A stretch of 64,000 bases of DNA from Anaspis maculata (taxonomy: Eukaryota > Arthropoda > Insecta > Coleoptera > Scraptiidae), in NCBI GenBank assembly GCA_949128115.1, contig OX421963.1, forward strand, positions 55,113,306 through 55,177,305, written 5' to 3'. Below the pieces are notes generated by a model. The model saw nothing but the letters and a program-made list of their open reading frames with translations. It was not told the origin of the DNA and did no database searches. Shown here one piece after another: positions 54,752 to 64,000 of the stretch (the first letter of the stretch is position 1; every line of letters starts with the position of its first letter). The position numbers were made by a program, and so were the translations under genes.

Positions 54752-54913
54752 GATTTTCTAGATTTCCTGTGATTTCCTATGATTTCCTTCAGATTTCCCT
54801 TGATTTCCCCGAGATTTTCTGTGATTTCCTCTGATTTCCCTTGATTTTCCAAAGATTCTATTGATTTCCTGTGATTTCCTGAAGATTTCCTTTGATTTCC
54901 TGTGATTTATTCC
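54752..54913 (+). repeat. GATTTCCTGT minisatellite, right array of element 2
   Basis: GATTT starts at 54752, 54761, 54771, 54781, 54792, 54802, 54813, 54823, 54833, 54843, (gattc 54854), 54863, 54873, 54884, 54894 and 54904; mean about 10.1. Same direction as the left array. Confidence 0.92.
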
Positions 54914-54974
54914 TCTTTGATGTACACCAGATTTCCTTCGCGGTTTGCCCCTCGGCAAATAGAGAACATCAATA

Positions 54975-56515
54975 CAGGGTGGTCCATCCTAGCGTAATTA
55001 TCCCCTAGCGGTCTTACCGTTCAAGATAGAAAAAAAGATGTAAGTAAGAAGTTATATGGTTTGATGAGACCTATAACCTAAAATTATTTTCAGCTATACA
55101 GGTGTCCCATTTTGACGGGATCAACAAAACGTCAATTTTTTTAAATAGAACACCCTATATTGTTTTGAATTTTCAGATTCAGCTTCTTCAACTGTCTTAT
55201 GCCTGTATTTTTGTTTTTCAATTTTGTGGCAATGCTACCAACTAAAAATTAAAAACTGAAAAAAAATCGCATTTCCACAGTTATCTTGAAAAAATCGTAG
55301 CGGCCTTGCTTTTCAAAACTAAGAAATGAAACTTGACATGGTGATAGTCAAGTCAAAGACCAATATCCCAATGTCAAAAAATTGCGATTTCTCGATACAG
55401 GCCGTTCACAAAAAAAATCAAACTTTATAATTTTCAAAGTCTCATAACTCAATTTTTTCAAATAGCATGCCCCTAATTTTATAACGTTATCTGATAGCTT
55501 TTTTTATCCTCTTTCATTTTTACGAGGGGTATCCTATCCTTAAACTTCATTTTTTTCGAGATAATCGGAAATTTTTACAAAATTTGTGATTTTTCTATTT
55601 TTTTTTTCACAAATTGAGTTGGCCGTGATGAATGACAGACAAGCCAAATAGTACGCAACTCTCAGTTAGTCAGTCTGAATATTGTCGAACAAAGAAAAAT
55701 GACTTTACGCAAGAGAAAATGATTGATTTGATATTCTGGTAAATCCAGATATCCAGGATCCCACTTTGTTTTTTTCTGCGTTGAAGCCTTTTTTTTTTTG
55801 TTCGACAATATTCAGACTGACTAACTGAGAGTTGCGTACTATTTGGCTTGTCTGTCATTCATCACGGCCAACTCAATTTGTGAAAAAGAATGAAAAATCA
55901 CAAATTTTGTGAAAATTTCCGATTATCTCGAAAAAAATGAAGTTTAAGGGTAGGGTACCCCTAGTAAAAATGAATGAAGATAAAAAAAGCTATCAGATAA
56001 CGTTATAAAATTAGGGGCATGCTGTTTGAAAAAAATTAGTTATGAGACTTTGAAAATGATAAAGTTTGATTTTTTTTTGTAAACGCCCTGTATCAAGAAA
56101 TCGCAATTTTTTGACATTGGGATATTGGTCTTTGACTTGACTATCACCATGTCAAGTTTCATCTCTTAGTTTTGAAAAGCAAGGCCGCTACGATTTTTTC
56201 AAGATAATTGTGGAAATGCGATTTTTTTCAGTTTTCAATTTTTAGTTGGTAGCACTGCCACACAATTTTAAAACAAAAATACAGGCATAAGACAGTTAAA
56301 AAAGCTGAATCCAAAAATGCAAAAAAATATAGGGTGTTCCATTAAAAAAAAAATTGACGTTTTGTTGATCCCGTCAAAATGGAACACCCTGTATAGCTGA
56401 ATATAATTTTAGGTTATAGGTCTCATCAAACCATATAACTTCTCTCTTACATCTTTTTCTTTATCTTGAAGGGTAAGACCGCTATGGGATAATTACGCTA
56501 GGATGGACCACCCTG
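54975..56515. mobile_element. 1.54-kb almost complete palindrome CAGGGTGGTCCATCCTAGCG
   Basis: Both ends read CAGGGTGGTCCATCCTAGCG, flanked by TA (54973-54974, 56516-56517). The arms of about 700 bp look over 90% identical by eye, e.g. atatggtttgatgagacctataacctaaaatta and catttccaca..ttatcttgaaaaaatcgtagcggcc. The axis is near 55740, where ttttgttcgacaatattcagactgactaactgagag and its inverse flank a short centre. No ORF. It lies 20 bp beyond element 2. Confidence 0.92.
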
Positions 56516-56811
56516 TATGTATATACCTGATGATCAAGAGAAAAATCATTCAAATTAGTTTGACTAGAGCGGAAATAGGCGTAAGTTGAGTGTGAATCCA
56601 TGTTATCAAAATCAAATGGTCGCCATTTTGGAACGACGCCATTTTGGAATTGGTAATTTTACCATTGCTCGTGAATAGAATATCGCTAGCAATGGTTAAC
56701 CCAGAGGGTTAACCCAGACGGATTGATTTCGCAACGCTTATTTTACCAATTCAACTCCGCGTCCTTAAATTGACGATGTTTTGCCGGAAAAGAAAATTCA
56801 AAATTTCCAGC

Positions 56812-56965
56812 CAAAATTTTCAATTTCCTGCATATTATCTTCATTCTTTTTCTTTAATTCCAACTTCCCACCTGAAGGGACGTTTCGAACCAAAATTCAC
56901 ATACTTAGGTCATTCCTGGATACTAGTCGGCAAAGTTTTGGGGTGACACAACCGATTTTTTGTAA
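56812..56965 (+). repeat. Dispersed repeat, copy 1 (GAAGGGACGTTTCGAACC)
   Basis: Direct copy of 63834-63990: attttcaatttcctgcatatta, then gaagggacgtttcgaac, aaaattcacata, cctggatactagtcg, aaagttttggggtgacacaaccgattttt. Class unknown. Confidence 0.78.
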
Positions 56966-57802
56966 AACAGTCCCAAAGCCTACCACGTTACTCATACGAT
57001 ACGTAATAAGCACGTCCAGTATCGGCTTTCTTCGCTTCGCACTTCATTCGCGACGTTCATGTTTTTTCCTAACCAAGCCGGTCGAGTCGAGTCGTCGTGT
57101 GTCTAGGCATTGGGTAAAACAAAAAACCATTCCAGTGCAAGAGAAGTGCAGTGTGTGCCTGAAATATATAATTATTCATTTCATGTGTGGTGGTTGAGTT
57201 GAAAAACGGGAACTTGAATGAAACTGGAAAAATCTGTGCACCAGTGTAAAGTTCCTATCTGCGACTTGGCCTTCCAGTAACTTTTGCCAGATATTGGGTA
57301 CATTTTGGCCTACCTTTGGTTTGAGGTTTGGGCTTTCGCATCCTGCTGAGAATGAGGTAGGTAGATATATAGATACTTATTTTATTATTCAACGTACCGA
57401 TCTCAAAAACCAAAACTTTTGAATCAGTTTTCTCCGGGAGATTGCTAAATTACTGTGGTGTTTTCAATTCCTACTTAATCAGAGTTCAACAAAAAAAAAA
57501 CATGTACGATCGCGCGCGCAAAAAAAAACGGATACACTGAAAATTCCTTGAGACCTTAGTTTCCTCGTTTCCAATGTTAATTGAACACACTAGTGTGCAT
57601 GGACCATGCATGCATACCTTACCGTTACACAAATAAAAGTCCAAAAACTAAGGCTTCAAAGTGTTTCCACTCTGCCTCCGTTTTTTTTGCGCCCGATCGT
57701 AACAGCGAATCGAGGAGTGAATCATCTATTCACGAGTCATTATCACGAACAACTACGTGGCATGACGCTAGGGCAGCACAGGCTCTGCAGCGTAATACCA
57801 TG
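56966..57802. other. No gene recognised
   Basis: A CpG-richer stretch at 57000-57120 and a possible donor GAG|GTAGGT near 57355 could belong to an untranslated first exon, but nothing supports this. An A/C-rich low-complexity patch lies near 57490. Confidence 0.3.
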
Positions 57803-57955
57803 TAAAGCTGGATTCCCAGTTGCGAATATTCGGACAGAAGATGCGAAATCTAATGTCAAAGTCGTCATATTGGCCAATCAGAGCCCTCGAATTCAAAATT
57901 TGACATATAAAATCGCATTTTCTGTCCGAATATTCGGATCTGGGAACCCAGCTTA
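57803..57955. mobile_element. MITE TAAAGCTGGATTCCCAG / CTGGGAACCCAGCTTA
   Basis: The ends and inner arms (gaatattcggacagaa and its inverse) pair. 153 bp, non-coding. Confidence 0.75.
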
Positions 57956-59910
57956 ATACGGTCGCAGCGAGGGTCGCAGTGAGGTACCTATTATTTTTAT
58001 TACTCGTGCCTTTGTCTCGGATTGAAACAACATGGTTATGGCTGCTCTGCATCGGTGTACGTTTTGTCAGCTCTCTAAAACTAAATGATGGTTCAGGTGT
58101 TCGGTGGTGCAGAACTCCCGTGTTTCCAGGAGATTCAGAGAAAAATTGGCCCTGCCTCTACTTTTTCTCTACTCACAAAACGGATGATACCTGCTTATAA
58201 CTTGAGTTGGGTAAGTTTTTTGGCTTAATATGCAAAACCTTTGTTTTTTTTTTTGATTGAGCATTAGTTTCGTGCGATACTGCGATGCCAAAATTTTTGA
58301 ATATGTCCTACAAAATCACCCAAATTAACTTATTATTCACATTTTTGCTTTATTGTTTCTCTACTGTACAGGCTGTTCACGCAAGGTGAGACCCCCCATA
58401 GGTTCAGTCAAATTAGGCAAAAATCGGCCAAAACCCGAAATAAATTCGCAAGGTCGTTCGCAAGTTGGCGAAATTCCGTGGATCAATGTAGAATTCATTG
58501 TAAAATGACATACTGAAATTCCCTGAAATTTCAAGGCTTGGAATTTTTTAGGGCCAATCAAATAGTAGGTCAGGCGGTAGGTCATTCTGGATAGAAAAAA
58601 ATTCCGACCAAAGTTTTTATGGTGTCAAACTATTCGTTAGGTCAGTAGGTATCTGAGTACCCCAGAGTTTTCGTCCAAAAACGAGTTGTGCTGATTCCTC
58701 GATCCACATCTGCGCAAAGGTAAAGGATGCCTTGAAGGTGCAAAAAGACCTGTTCAATCCCCTTACTTTTTCGTTATATTTTTCTCAATGCAAACTTACG
58801 ACTCTTACACAAATATTGGAAGCATTTGTCGTTATCTCTGTGCCAGCCTTACTGTTGAAAAAATTTTTCTTTGTGCGGGTCAGTTGAATCATATGTCATT
58901 GTTTTTCCATACAAGAAAACGATAGGGCAATATGTATTTTTGTTGTTTGTTGTTTTCTAATAATTCGTATTGGACAGGGAGCTGGTGCCTCAAAACTTAC
59001 GTCATAAGGTACATGGTTTTAACCCTGTAGGTCTAATGTGCGTTGATAAGGTTGTTGAAAATTTCTTTGTTTTACATGTCAGACCGGGGGCTTTAGGCCG
59101 GTATAGGCTTGTCAATTTTCGAAAAATGTCAAAAATTCATGTCACAAGGTACATGAATGAAACCAACGGGCTTTTGTGTGGGAACATCCCCTTAATAAAA
59201 AAATCGGGTCATGAGACAAAATTTTTGAGGGCTCTCGGTCTATAAGACAAGTTTAAAATTTTCAAAAAAGGTCAAAATCGAGGTCAAAATTTACCTCCTC
59301 CTGGAGATTACTTCTTTGGCATAATTTTAGGAATGAAAAACGAGTCTTACATGATTTTTTACGTAGGTTCTAAATCTGTTCACGAAAATTTTTAATGGTA
59401 CATCGCTTACAGGGTGCAACATCGAACATTTTTGCTCAAATCGTATACCCTGCATTTCAACATGGAAATCGATTCCGTTTTTCATCCTGATTACAAATAA
59501 ATATACAGGGTCCTGCAACAGAGCGTCGGGCTTTCCTAGCGCCCTTACCTTGCAAAATAGAGGAAAAGGTATAATACATAAAATTATTAGTTTGAAAAGT
59601 TCTACCTTGTAAAATTATTTTAAACTAAAGTGCTCAACAAAATAAGTGTCGCACTAGAAAATTTTCACCAAATTTGAATCAACATAACTTTTGAATGTCA
59701 CGGGCGATTTTAATTCGGTTTCCACTGCTCGATTGCCTAATCTTTCGGCCATCTACCATGTTCAAAGAACACCTGAGAAGCTGCACATAAAGTTTCTACA
59801 GGGTGGTAAATAAATCAGTTCATAATTGTTGAAATTTTAATGAACCCCCGTTTGGGCAAATTTTTTTTTTGACAACAACCGATGATAAAATAATGAATAA
59901 TGATGACTTA
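57956..59910. other. No gene; isolated ACAGGGTG ends and a dispersed repeat
   Basis: 58420-58600 resembles 30400-30680. Single TACAGGGTG or TACAGGGTCCTG ends occur near 59408, 59502 and 59796; the one at 59502 (ctagcgcccttacc...caaaatagagg) is a distant relative of the palindrome at 54975. No exon recognised. Confidence 0.45.
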
Positions 59911-60797
59911 TCTCGAAACGGTTTTCGAATTTTACGGATTAAAAGTGAAATAGCCAAGATGTGATTTTTTTTGTTCGGAATGATGCTTTTCATTTCTTCT
60001 TCTTCATGAAAAATCAGCGGATTCTCGATGTGAGAGGATATCCCTTAGCAGGCTTGCTCATTAGACAATTCTTAGCAATTTGTTGTCTAGCGCACCCCCC
60101 TGTTGTGTCTTTTGGGGCTGAAATAGGGCGTACTTTTTCGTGAATTCGCCACCAATTTCACGGCCTAGGCTTGTTTAGTATCAATTCTTTTGATTAAGGT
60201 TCACTGAACAATATTATCTCAGTGAAAACATTCTTGTCTGTCTGTCTGTCATCTGTTTCTATAACTCCCGAACGGTTCATCGAATTTAACTAAAATTTGG
60301 TGAATATGAAGGCACAGTGTCGATCGAAATTTTGGAAACACTTGTCAAGCTTGTCAATTTTAGAGGTTAAATTAAGACTGAATGTAAAGGATTTGGGAAG
60401 GTGACATGCGCTCAAAATTTGAAGGAGACATCTTTGAAACTGTAAAAGAAAACACCTTTGTCATATCACATTCATTAAGTGTGCAATTTGACTTCAAAAA
60501 TTGACAGTTTTTAAAAGTGTTCCCAAAGCTCGGTCAGTGTAAATATGCGAGCATAATTTGAATTTTCGAGTAAGTTGATAAGGTTTTAGCTCAAGTCGGT
60601 GCACTAGAGGGCGCACCATCCCGTAATTAGCTATCTTTTTTTTTTCAATCTTTTGCAAGATGGACCTCAAACTCACTAGGTTTGTGGGTAGGTACTGGGT
60701 AAGTTACGTTTCCCTTCCAGTTTATGATTTTTAGTTTAAAATGCTTGAGTAATCAATATTTTGTTGCCTCCCCTCTTGCCTGGATCAGACCTATTAC

Positions 60798-61425
60798 TTA
60801 TCTCGGCATGCTGTCCACTAAAGCCCGCAGAAAATTTTGAGGAATAGCCTCCCATTCTTCCTGAACTGCAATCGCCAAGTCATTCAAATTGTCCGATTGT
60901 CCTTCTTTTCTTTCAATTTCAACTTTATCGTACTCCATACATGCTCGATAGGATTCATATCTGGAGGCAAAGGTAGCCAATCCATTCTTTCAATATTTTG
61001 ATCCCCTAAAAATTCGTTCACAATTCTAGCCCGATGAGGTCGGACGTTGTCGTCGACCAACATCAAAATTGTCACCAAAATTTTGAGCATAGGGGACCAC
61101 AATATCTTTCATACACAGATCCCTGTATCTTTCACCATTCATACTCTCTCCTCTCAGTATCACCAAATCACTTATTCTTCCAGTTCTCATTCCTCCCCAA
61201 ACAGTCACTCCTCCACCTCCAAAAGCCACCCTTGCCTCCATGTGTTCTTCCAGAAGTCTTTCGTTCCTCTGTCGCCATACCAGAACCCGTCCATCCGACC
61301 TTTCATCTGAAAACAAGCACCTACTCCACTCTGCTATTCCCCAGTGCTGATAATGGTTTTGTGCCCATCTTAGGCTAGTAGCACGATGCTGCGGCTTCAA
61401 CAGCAGAGGGCATGCCGCTCTTCTT
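60798..61425 (-). pseudogene. Decayed Tc1/mariner-type transposase, C-terminal two thirds
   Basis: Minus strand, three frames: KPQHRATSLRWAQNHYQHW, then CLFSDERSDG (first Asp), GVTVWGGM, then after a shift near 61060 LVDDNVRPHRARIVNEFLG (second Asp), PPDMNPIEHVWS (Glu), then after a shift near 60940 NDLAIAVQEEWEAIP, ending ALVDSMPR with a stop. The N-terminal DNA-binding part is gone. The order of motifs is that of Tc1. It differs in sequence from the element at 39721. Confidence 0.85.
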
Positions 61426-61844
61426 CTAATTTTTCAAAGTCCAGAACAACAAACTACACATGTACCTACCTTGTTCGACAATTGGAGACAAAAAATACCA
61501 AGTGTTAAATTTGATAGAAATAAGAAGAAATGTTAATGTATTCAAAATTAATCTTGCGAGAGCAAAAGAGAAGAAACTGATAAGTAAGTAGGTATGGTGC
61601 GGTCTCTGGGGCCCGATTTGAACTGAAATCTTATCAAAATTATTCGAAAACCAAAATTACGCCCGTATTGTTCATTCTTTATTGTTGTTAATTGTTGAAT
61701 ACAACCACGTAAGACCTTTCAAGATATTGTGGGGTCTCTGAATCAATTTGAATTTCAACCCTCATGTCTACTAAATTTCAGTTGAATTGGATGAACTGGT
61801 TCGGAAGTTATCGTAACATTATTACAGACAGACAGATAGACAGA

Positions 61845-62079
61845 TAGACGAAAGACCATTTTTATCAAGATAATCTTGTGCAGCGAGCCTTGATCAAAAG
61901 AATTGATATCAAACCAGCCTAGGTTGTGAAACTGGAGCATATCGTAACATGTTACAGACAGACAGACAGACAGACAGAAGACTGTCCTTATCACAATCAT
62001 TTTGTTCAGCGAGCCTTAATCAAAAGAATCAATATCAAACAAGCCTAGGTTGTGAAATTGGAGCATATCGTAACATATT

Positions 62080-62112
<33 letters not shown>

Positions 62113-62192
62113 AGACTGTTTTTATCAAGATAATCTTGTTCAGCGAGCCTTAATCAAAAGAATTGATATCAAACAAGCCTAGGTTGTGAAAT
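61845..62192 (+). repeat. Three tandem ~118-bp units with (CAGA)n
   Basis: Each unit reads agcgagccttratcaaaagaat, tcaaacaagcctaggttgtgaaa, ggagcatatcgtaacat, ttacagacagacagacag, gaagactg, ttatcaagataat. The CAGA runs vary in length between units. Confidence 0.88.
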
Positions 62193-62438
62193 TACTGGCG
62201 AATTTATGAAAAACAATAAGCCTTCAATTTCAGCCCCAAAAGATAAAATAAGGGGTGCGCTGGACAACAAATTGCTTAGAGTCGTCTAATGAGCAAGCCT
62301 GCTAGGAGATATCCTCTCACATCGAGAATCCGTTGATTTTTCATGGAGAAGAAGAGAAGAAAAGCATCATTCCCAATAAAAAAAATCATATCTTGGCTAT
62401 TTCACTTCTCATCCGGGATTTTCGAAAACCGTTCCGAG

Positions 62439-62650
62439 CGAGGGGCCAACCACTCCGGGAATACCTGTACAAAATGTTCAGAATACTTGGAGAATGCTAG
62501 AGAATACTTGGAGAATACTAGGAAATACATGGAAATACCAGGAATATTCGGGAATACTCGGAAATACTTGGGAATACCTGAGAATACCTGGGAATACTCG
62601 AGAATATGCGGAAATATCATGAAATATCTAGGAATACCTAGGAAACACTT
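62439..62650 (+). mobile_element. Capped minisatellite element 3, single cap and array
   Basis: CGAGGGGCCAACCACTCCGGG, then a GTACA, then a GAATACCTGG-type minisatellite (about 62481-62640, AATAC starts every 9-11 bp, mean about 10). Cap, distance to GTACA and array direction match the left ends of elements 1 and 2. No inverted cap is seen in the rest of the window, so the far end is lost or lies beyond 64000. Confidence 0.72.
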
Positions 62651-62869
62651 GTATCAGAAAATCTCACCAGAGATCGGGAGACGAGCCGTTTCCGATTGTT
62701 AGCGGAAAAATATTGCTGAGGGAACAACCATGGGAACAACACAGCTCGAGGGTGAAGGAAAGGGTGCTATGAATTTCTGGGAAAAAGCGTTAATAAAGGG
62801 AAGTGTAGACCAAATTGTCATACATTTTCAAACATTGCTTCTCCTGCATGCGTAAAATACCGAGTAAAA

Positions 62870-62983
62870 TACCGTATGATGAAAAACTTTCCTCCTCGAG
62901 ACAAAATCAGCCTCGTTTGCCTGCCAATGACCAGACCACAGCGACTGCCTGCCTAGAGAAGGAAAGTTTTTGATCATACGGTA
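62870..62983. mobile_element. Hairpin MITE TACCGTATGATGAAAAACTTTCC
   Basis: taccgtatgatgaaaaactttcct and the inverse aggaaagtttttgatcatacggta enclose a 65-bp core with gcctgcc/ggcaggc-like ends. 114 bp. Confidence 0.75.
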
Positions 62984-63221
62984 GTAGTAATATACGAGAA
63001 TTTTTATAGAATTAACAGCTTATTTAGATCTTGTTTACCCTCATGTTTACCTAATGTAAAAAATATTGTAGATTTGCTAAAAAAATCTTGTGGAAATATT
63101 ACCAGGTACCTGTGTGGCGAGGTTCATGGCATAATAAACAAGTGAATATCCTCTCACGTGCGTGAGTCGAAATAGCGCATATTTTTTAGGGCAGGTCTGT
63201 CATTGATGAAAGTCAAGGTTT
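62984..63221. other. Spacer without recognised features
   Basis: AT-rich sequence; no gene or repeat boundary seen. Confidence 0.35.
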
Positions 63222-63740
63222 AAAATAAGAATGTTCATACGAGACAAGAACAAGAGTAAGTTTCATGTCAATCGTTCCACTGAATAAATAAAGAGATTTC
63301 GAGATGACGGCCAAGATGGCGGCGGAATCATGGACATCAGCTTGAAAATAGCAGAATGACCATCCGCGACAAGGGTAAGTTTCAAGTTGCATGATAATCG
63401 TTTCACTAATAAGTGTCAATATGGCGGCCAAGTCGGCAACTGAATCATGAAATTCAGCTTGAAAATGAGAATGATCATACGAGACGACGCGCGACGGTAA
63501 GTTTCAAACTCCATGGAAATCGTTCCACTAATGAGAAATTTCAAGATGGCGGCCAAGATGGCGGCGGAATCATGAAATTCAGTTGAACGATTAGTGAAAC
63601 GATTTTCATGGAACTTGGAACTTACCCTTGGCATGTACATGAGTTCAGTCTCATTTTCAAACTGAATTTCATGATTCCGCCGCCATATTGAAATTTCTTA
63701 TTGGAACGATTTTCATGAAACTTGGAACTTACCTTGTCTT
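63222..63740. repeat. ATGGCGGCCAAGATGGCGGC repeat array, with an inverted unit
   Basis: About three direct units (GGTAAGTTTCAAG, ATCGTTCCACTAATRAG, AATATGGCGGCCAAG, GAATCATGAAATTCAGCTTG) are followed from about 63580 by an inverted unit. So part of the array forms a palindrome around 63585. Same family as 4780-4978. Confidence 0.75.
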
Positions 63741-63833
63741 GTATGTTCAATCTTATTTTTATCGCATTGTAGTAAGGAACTGACGCTTCTATCGCCGGTT
63801 TGTCTGTCTGTCCATCTTTCCGGCTGTCAGAAA

Positions 63834-63990
63834 ATTTTCAATTTCCTGCACATTATTTTCAATCTTATTCTATAATTTCAACTTGCACCCGAAGGGACGT
63901 TTCGAACAAAAATTCACATAGGTTCCTGGATACTAGTCGAAAAAGTTTTGGGGTGACACAACCGATTTTTTTTTAACCATACTCATTTGG
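63834..63990 (+). repeat. Dispersed repeat, copy 2 (GAAGGGACGTTTCGAAC)
   Basis: Direct copy of 56812-56965, preceded by gccggtttgtctgtctgtcc. Runs close to the window end. Confidence 0.75.
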
Positions 63991-64000
63991 TTATCAATGA

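Larger units (their letters stand above)
50480..54954. mobile_element. Capped minisatellite element 2 (CGAGGGG ends)
   Basis: Left cap CGAGGGGCAAACCGCGGG; right cap CGCGGTTTGCCCCTCG. The flanks are gcaaaatag (50471-50479) and gcaaatag (54955-54962), an 8-bp duplication with one change. GTACACCAGATTTCC lies on the plus strand beside both caps, then a GATTTCCTGT minisatellite (50533-50711 and 54752-54913), same direction in both. ATGCGCATGCGCGCA precedes the right array, as in element 1. The 4-kb interior holds a GGGCCGC MITE and two foldbacks, no transposase. Confidence 0.78.
59911..62438. mobile_element. 2.5-kb inverted repeat around a dead Tc1 transposase
   Basis: The left arm (59911-60250: ctcgaaacggttttcg, agtgaaatagccaagat, gcggattctcgatgtgagaggatatc, cctaggcttgttt) is inverted at 62090-62438. 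The right arm ends ccgttccgag, immediately before the CGAGGGG cap at 62439. The interior has the transposase remnant and the CAGACAGA tandem repeat. Confidence 0.75.

Noticed and set aside
57606..57956. 116-codon open frame on the plus strand
   Set aside because: Its second half is the inverted-repeat MITE at 57803-57955 and no domain is recognisable.

Overview
The window is arthropod nuclear DNA, most probably from an insect. It has spliced genes with GT-AG introns up to about 7 kb, tRNA-derived SINEs, and very many DNA-transposon remnants: piggyBac, hAT, PIF/Harbinger, Tc1/mariner and palindromic foldback MITEs. It also carries solo LTRs and a site-flanked non-LTR retrotransposon. Short TAGGTAGGTAC-like motifs are scattered throughout. 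A hemipteran is possible, but the sequence does not prove it.

There are two host genes. On the minus strand, four exons (12800-12651, 10868-10695, 8342-7492, 240-110) encode the N-terminal part of a PHLDB1/LL5-type cortical scaffold: an FHA domain, a disordered Ser/Pro/Asn-rich region and the start of the coiled coil. Reading frames match at all three junctions, and the rest, including the PH domain, lies beyond base 1. On the plus strand, two exons (34439-34640 and 41804-42252) join in frame into a 216-residue basic protein that I do not recognise. Its 7.2-kb intron holds a 4.9-kb inverted repeat and a Tc1 transposon.

Everything else is mobile or repetitive DNA. 1.5-3.8 kb is a TTAA-flanked piggyBac-like element with a second TIR element inside it, which carries the tail of a non-LTR reverse transcriptase. 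16.05-21.52 kb is one solo LTR opened up from about 0.5 kb to 5.5 kb by nested insertions: a hAT with an 8-bp duplication, inside it a Harbinger stub and foldbacks, and inside those further MITEs. Two GGGCCG-ended MITEs can be compared with empty sites in the same window. 31-33 kb, 36.7-41.5 kb and 52.8-56.5 kb contain long palindromes, most with TA-CAGGGTG ends. 46.1-49.3 kb is a retrotransposon with an intact 992-codon ORF (Cys-rich CXC-like region, RT, zinc knuckle, restriction-like endonuclease) between 15-bp direct repeats.

The most unusual structure is a family of elements at 42.8-45.2, 50.5-55.0 and 62.4 kb. They share inverted caps beginning CGAGGGG and about 8-bp target duplications. 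Just inside each cap is a minisatellite with a 10-11 bp period, close to one DNA helical turn. The monomer sequence differs between elements, yet both arrays of one element run in the same direction although the caps are inverted. I know of no described family with this combination.
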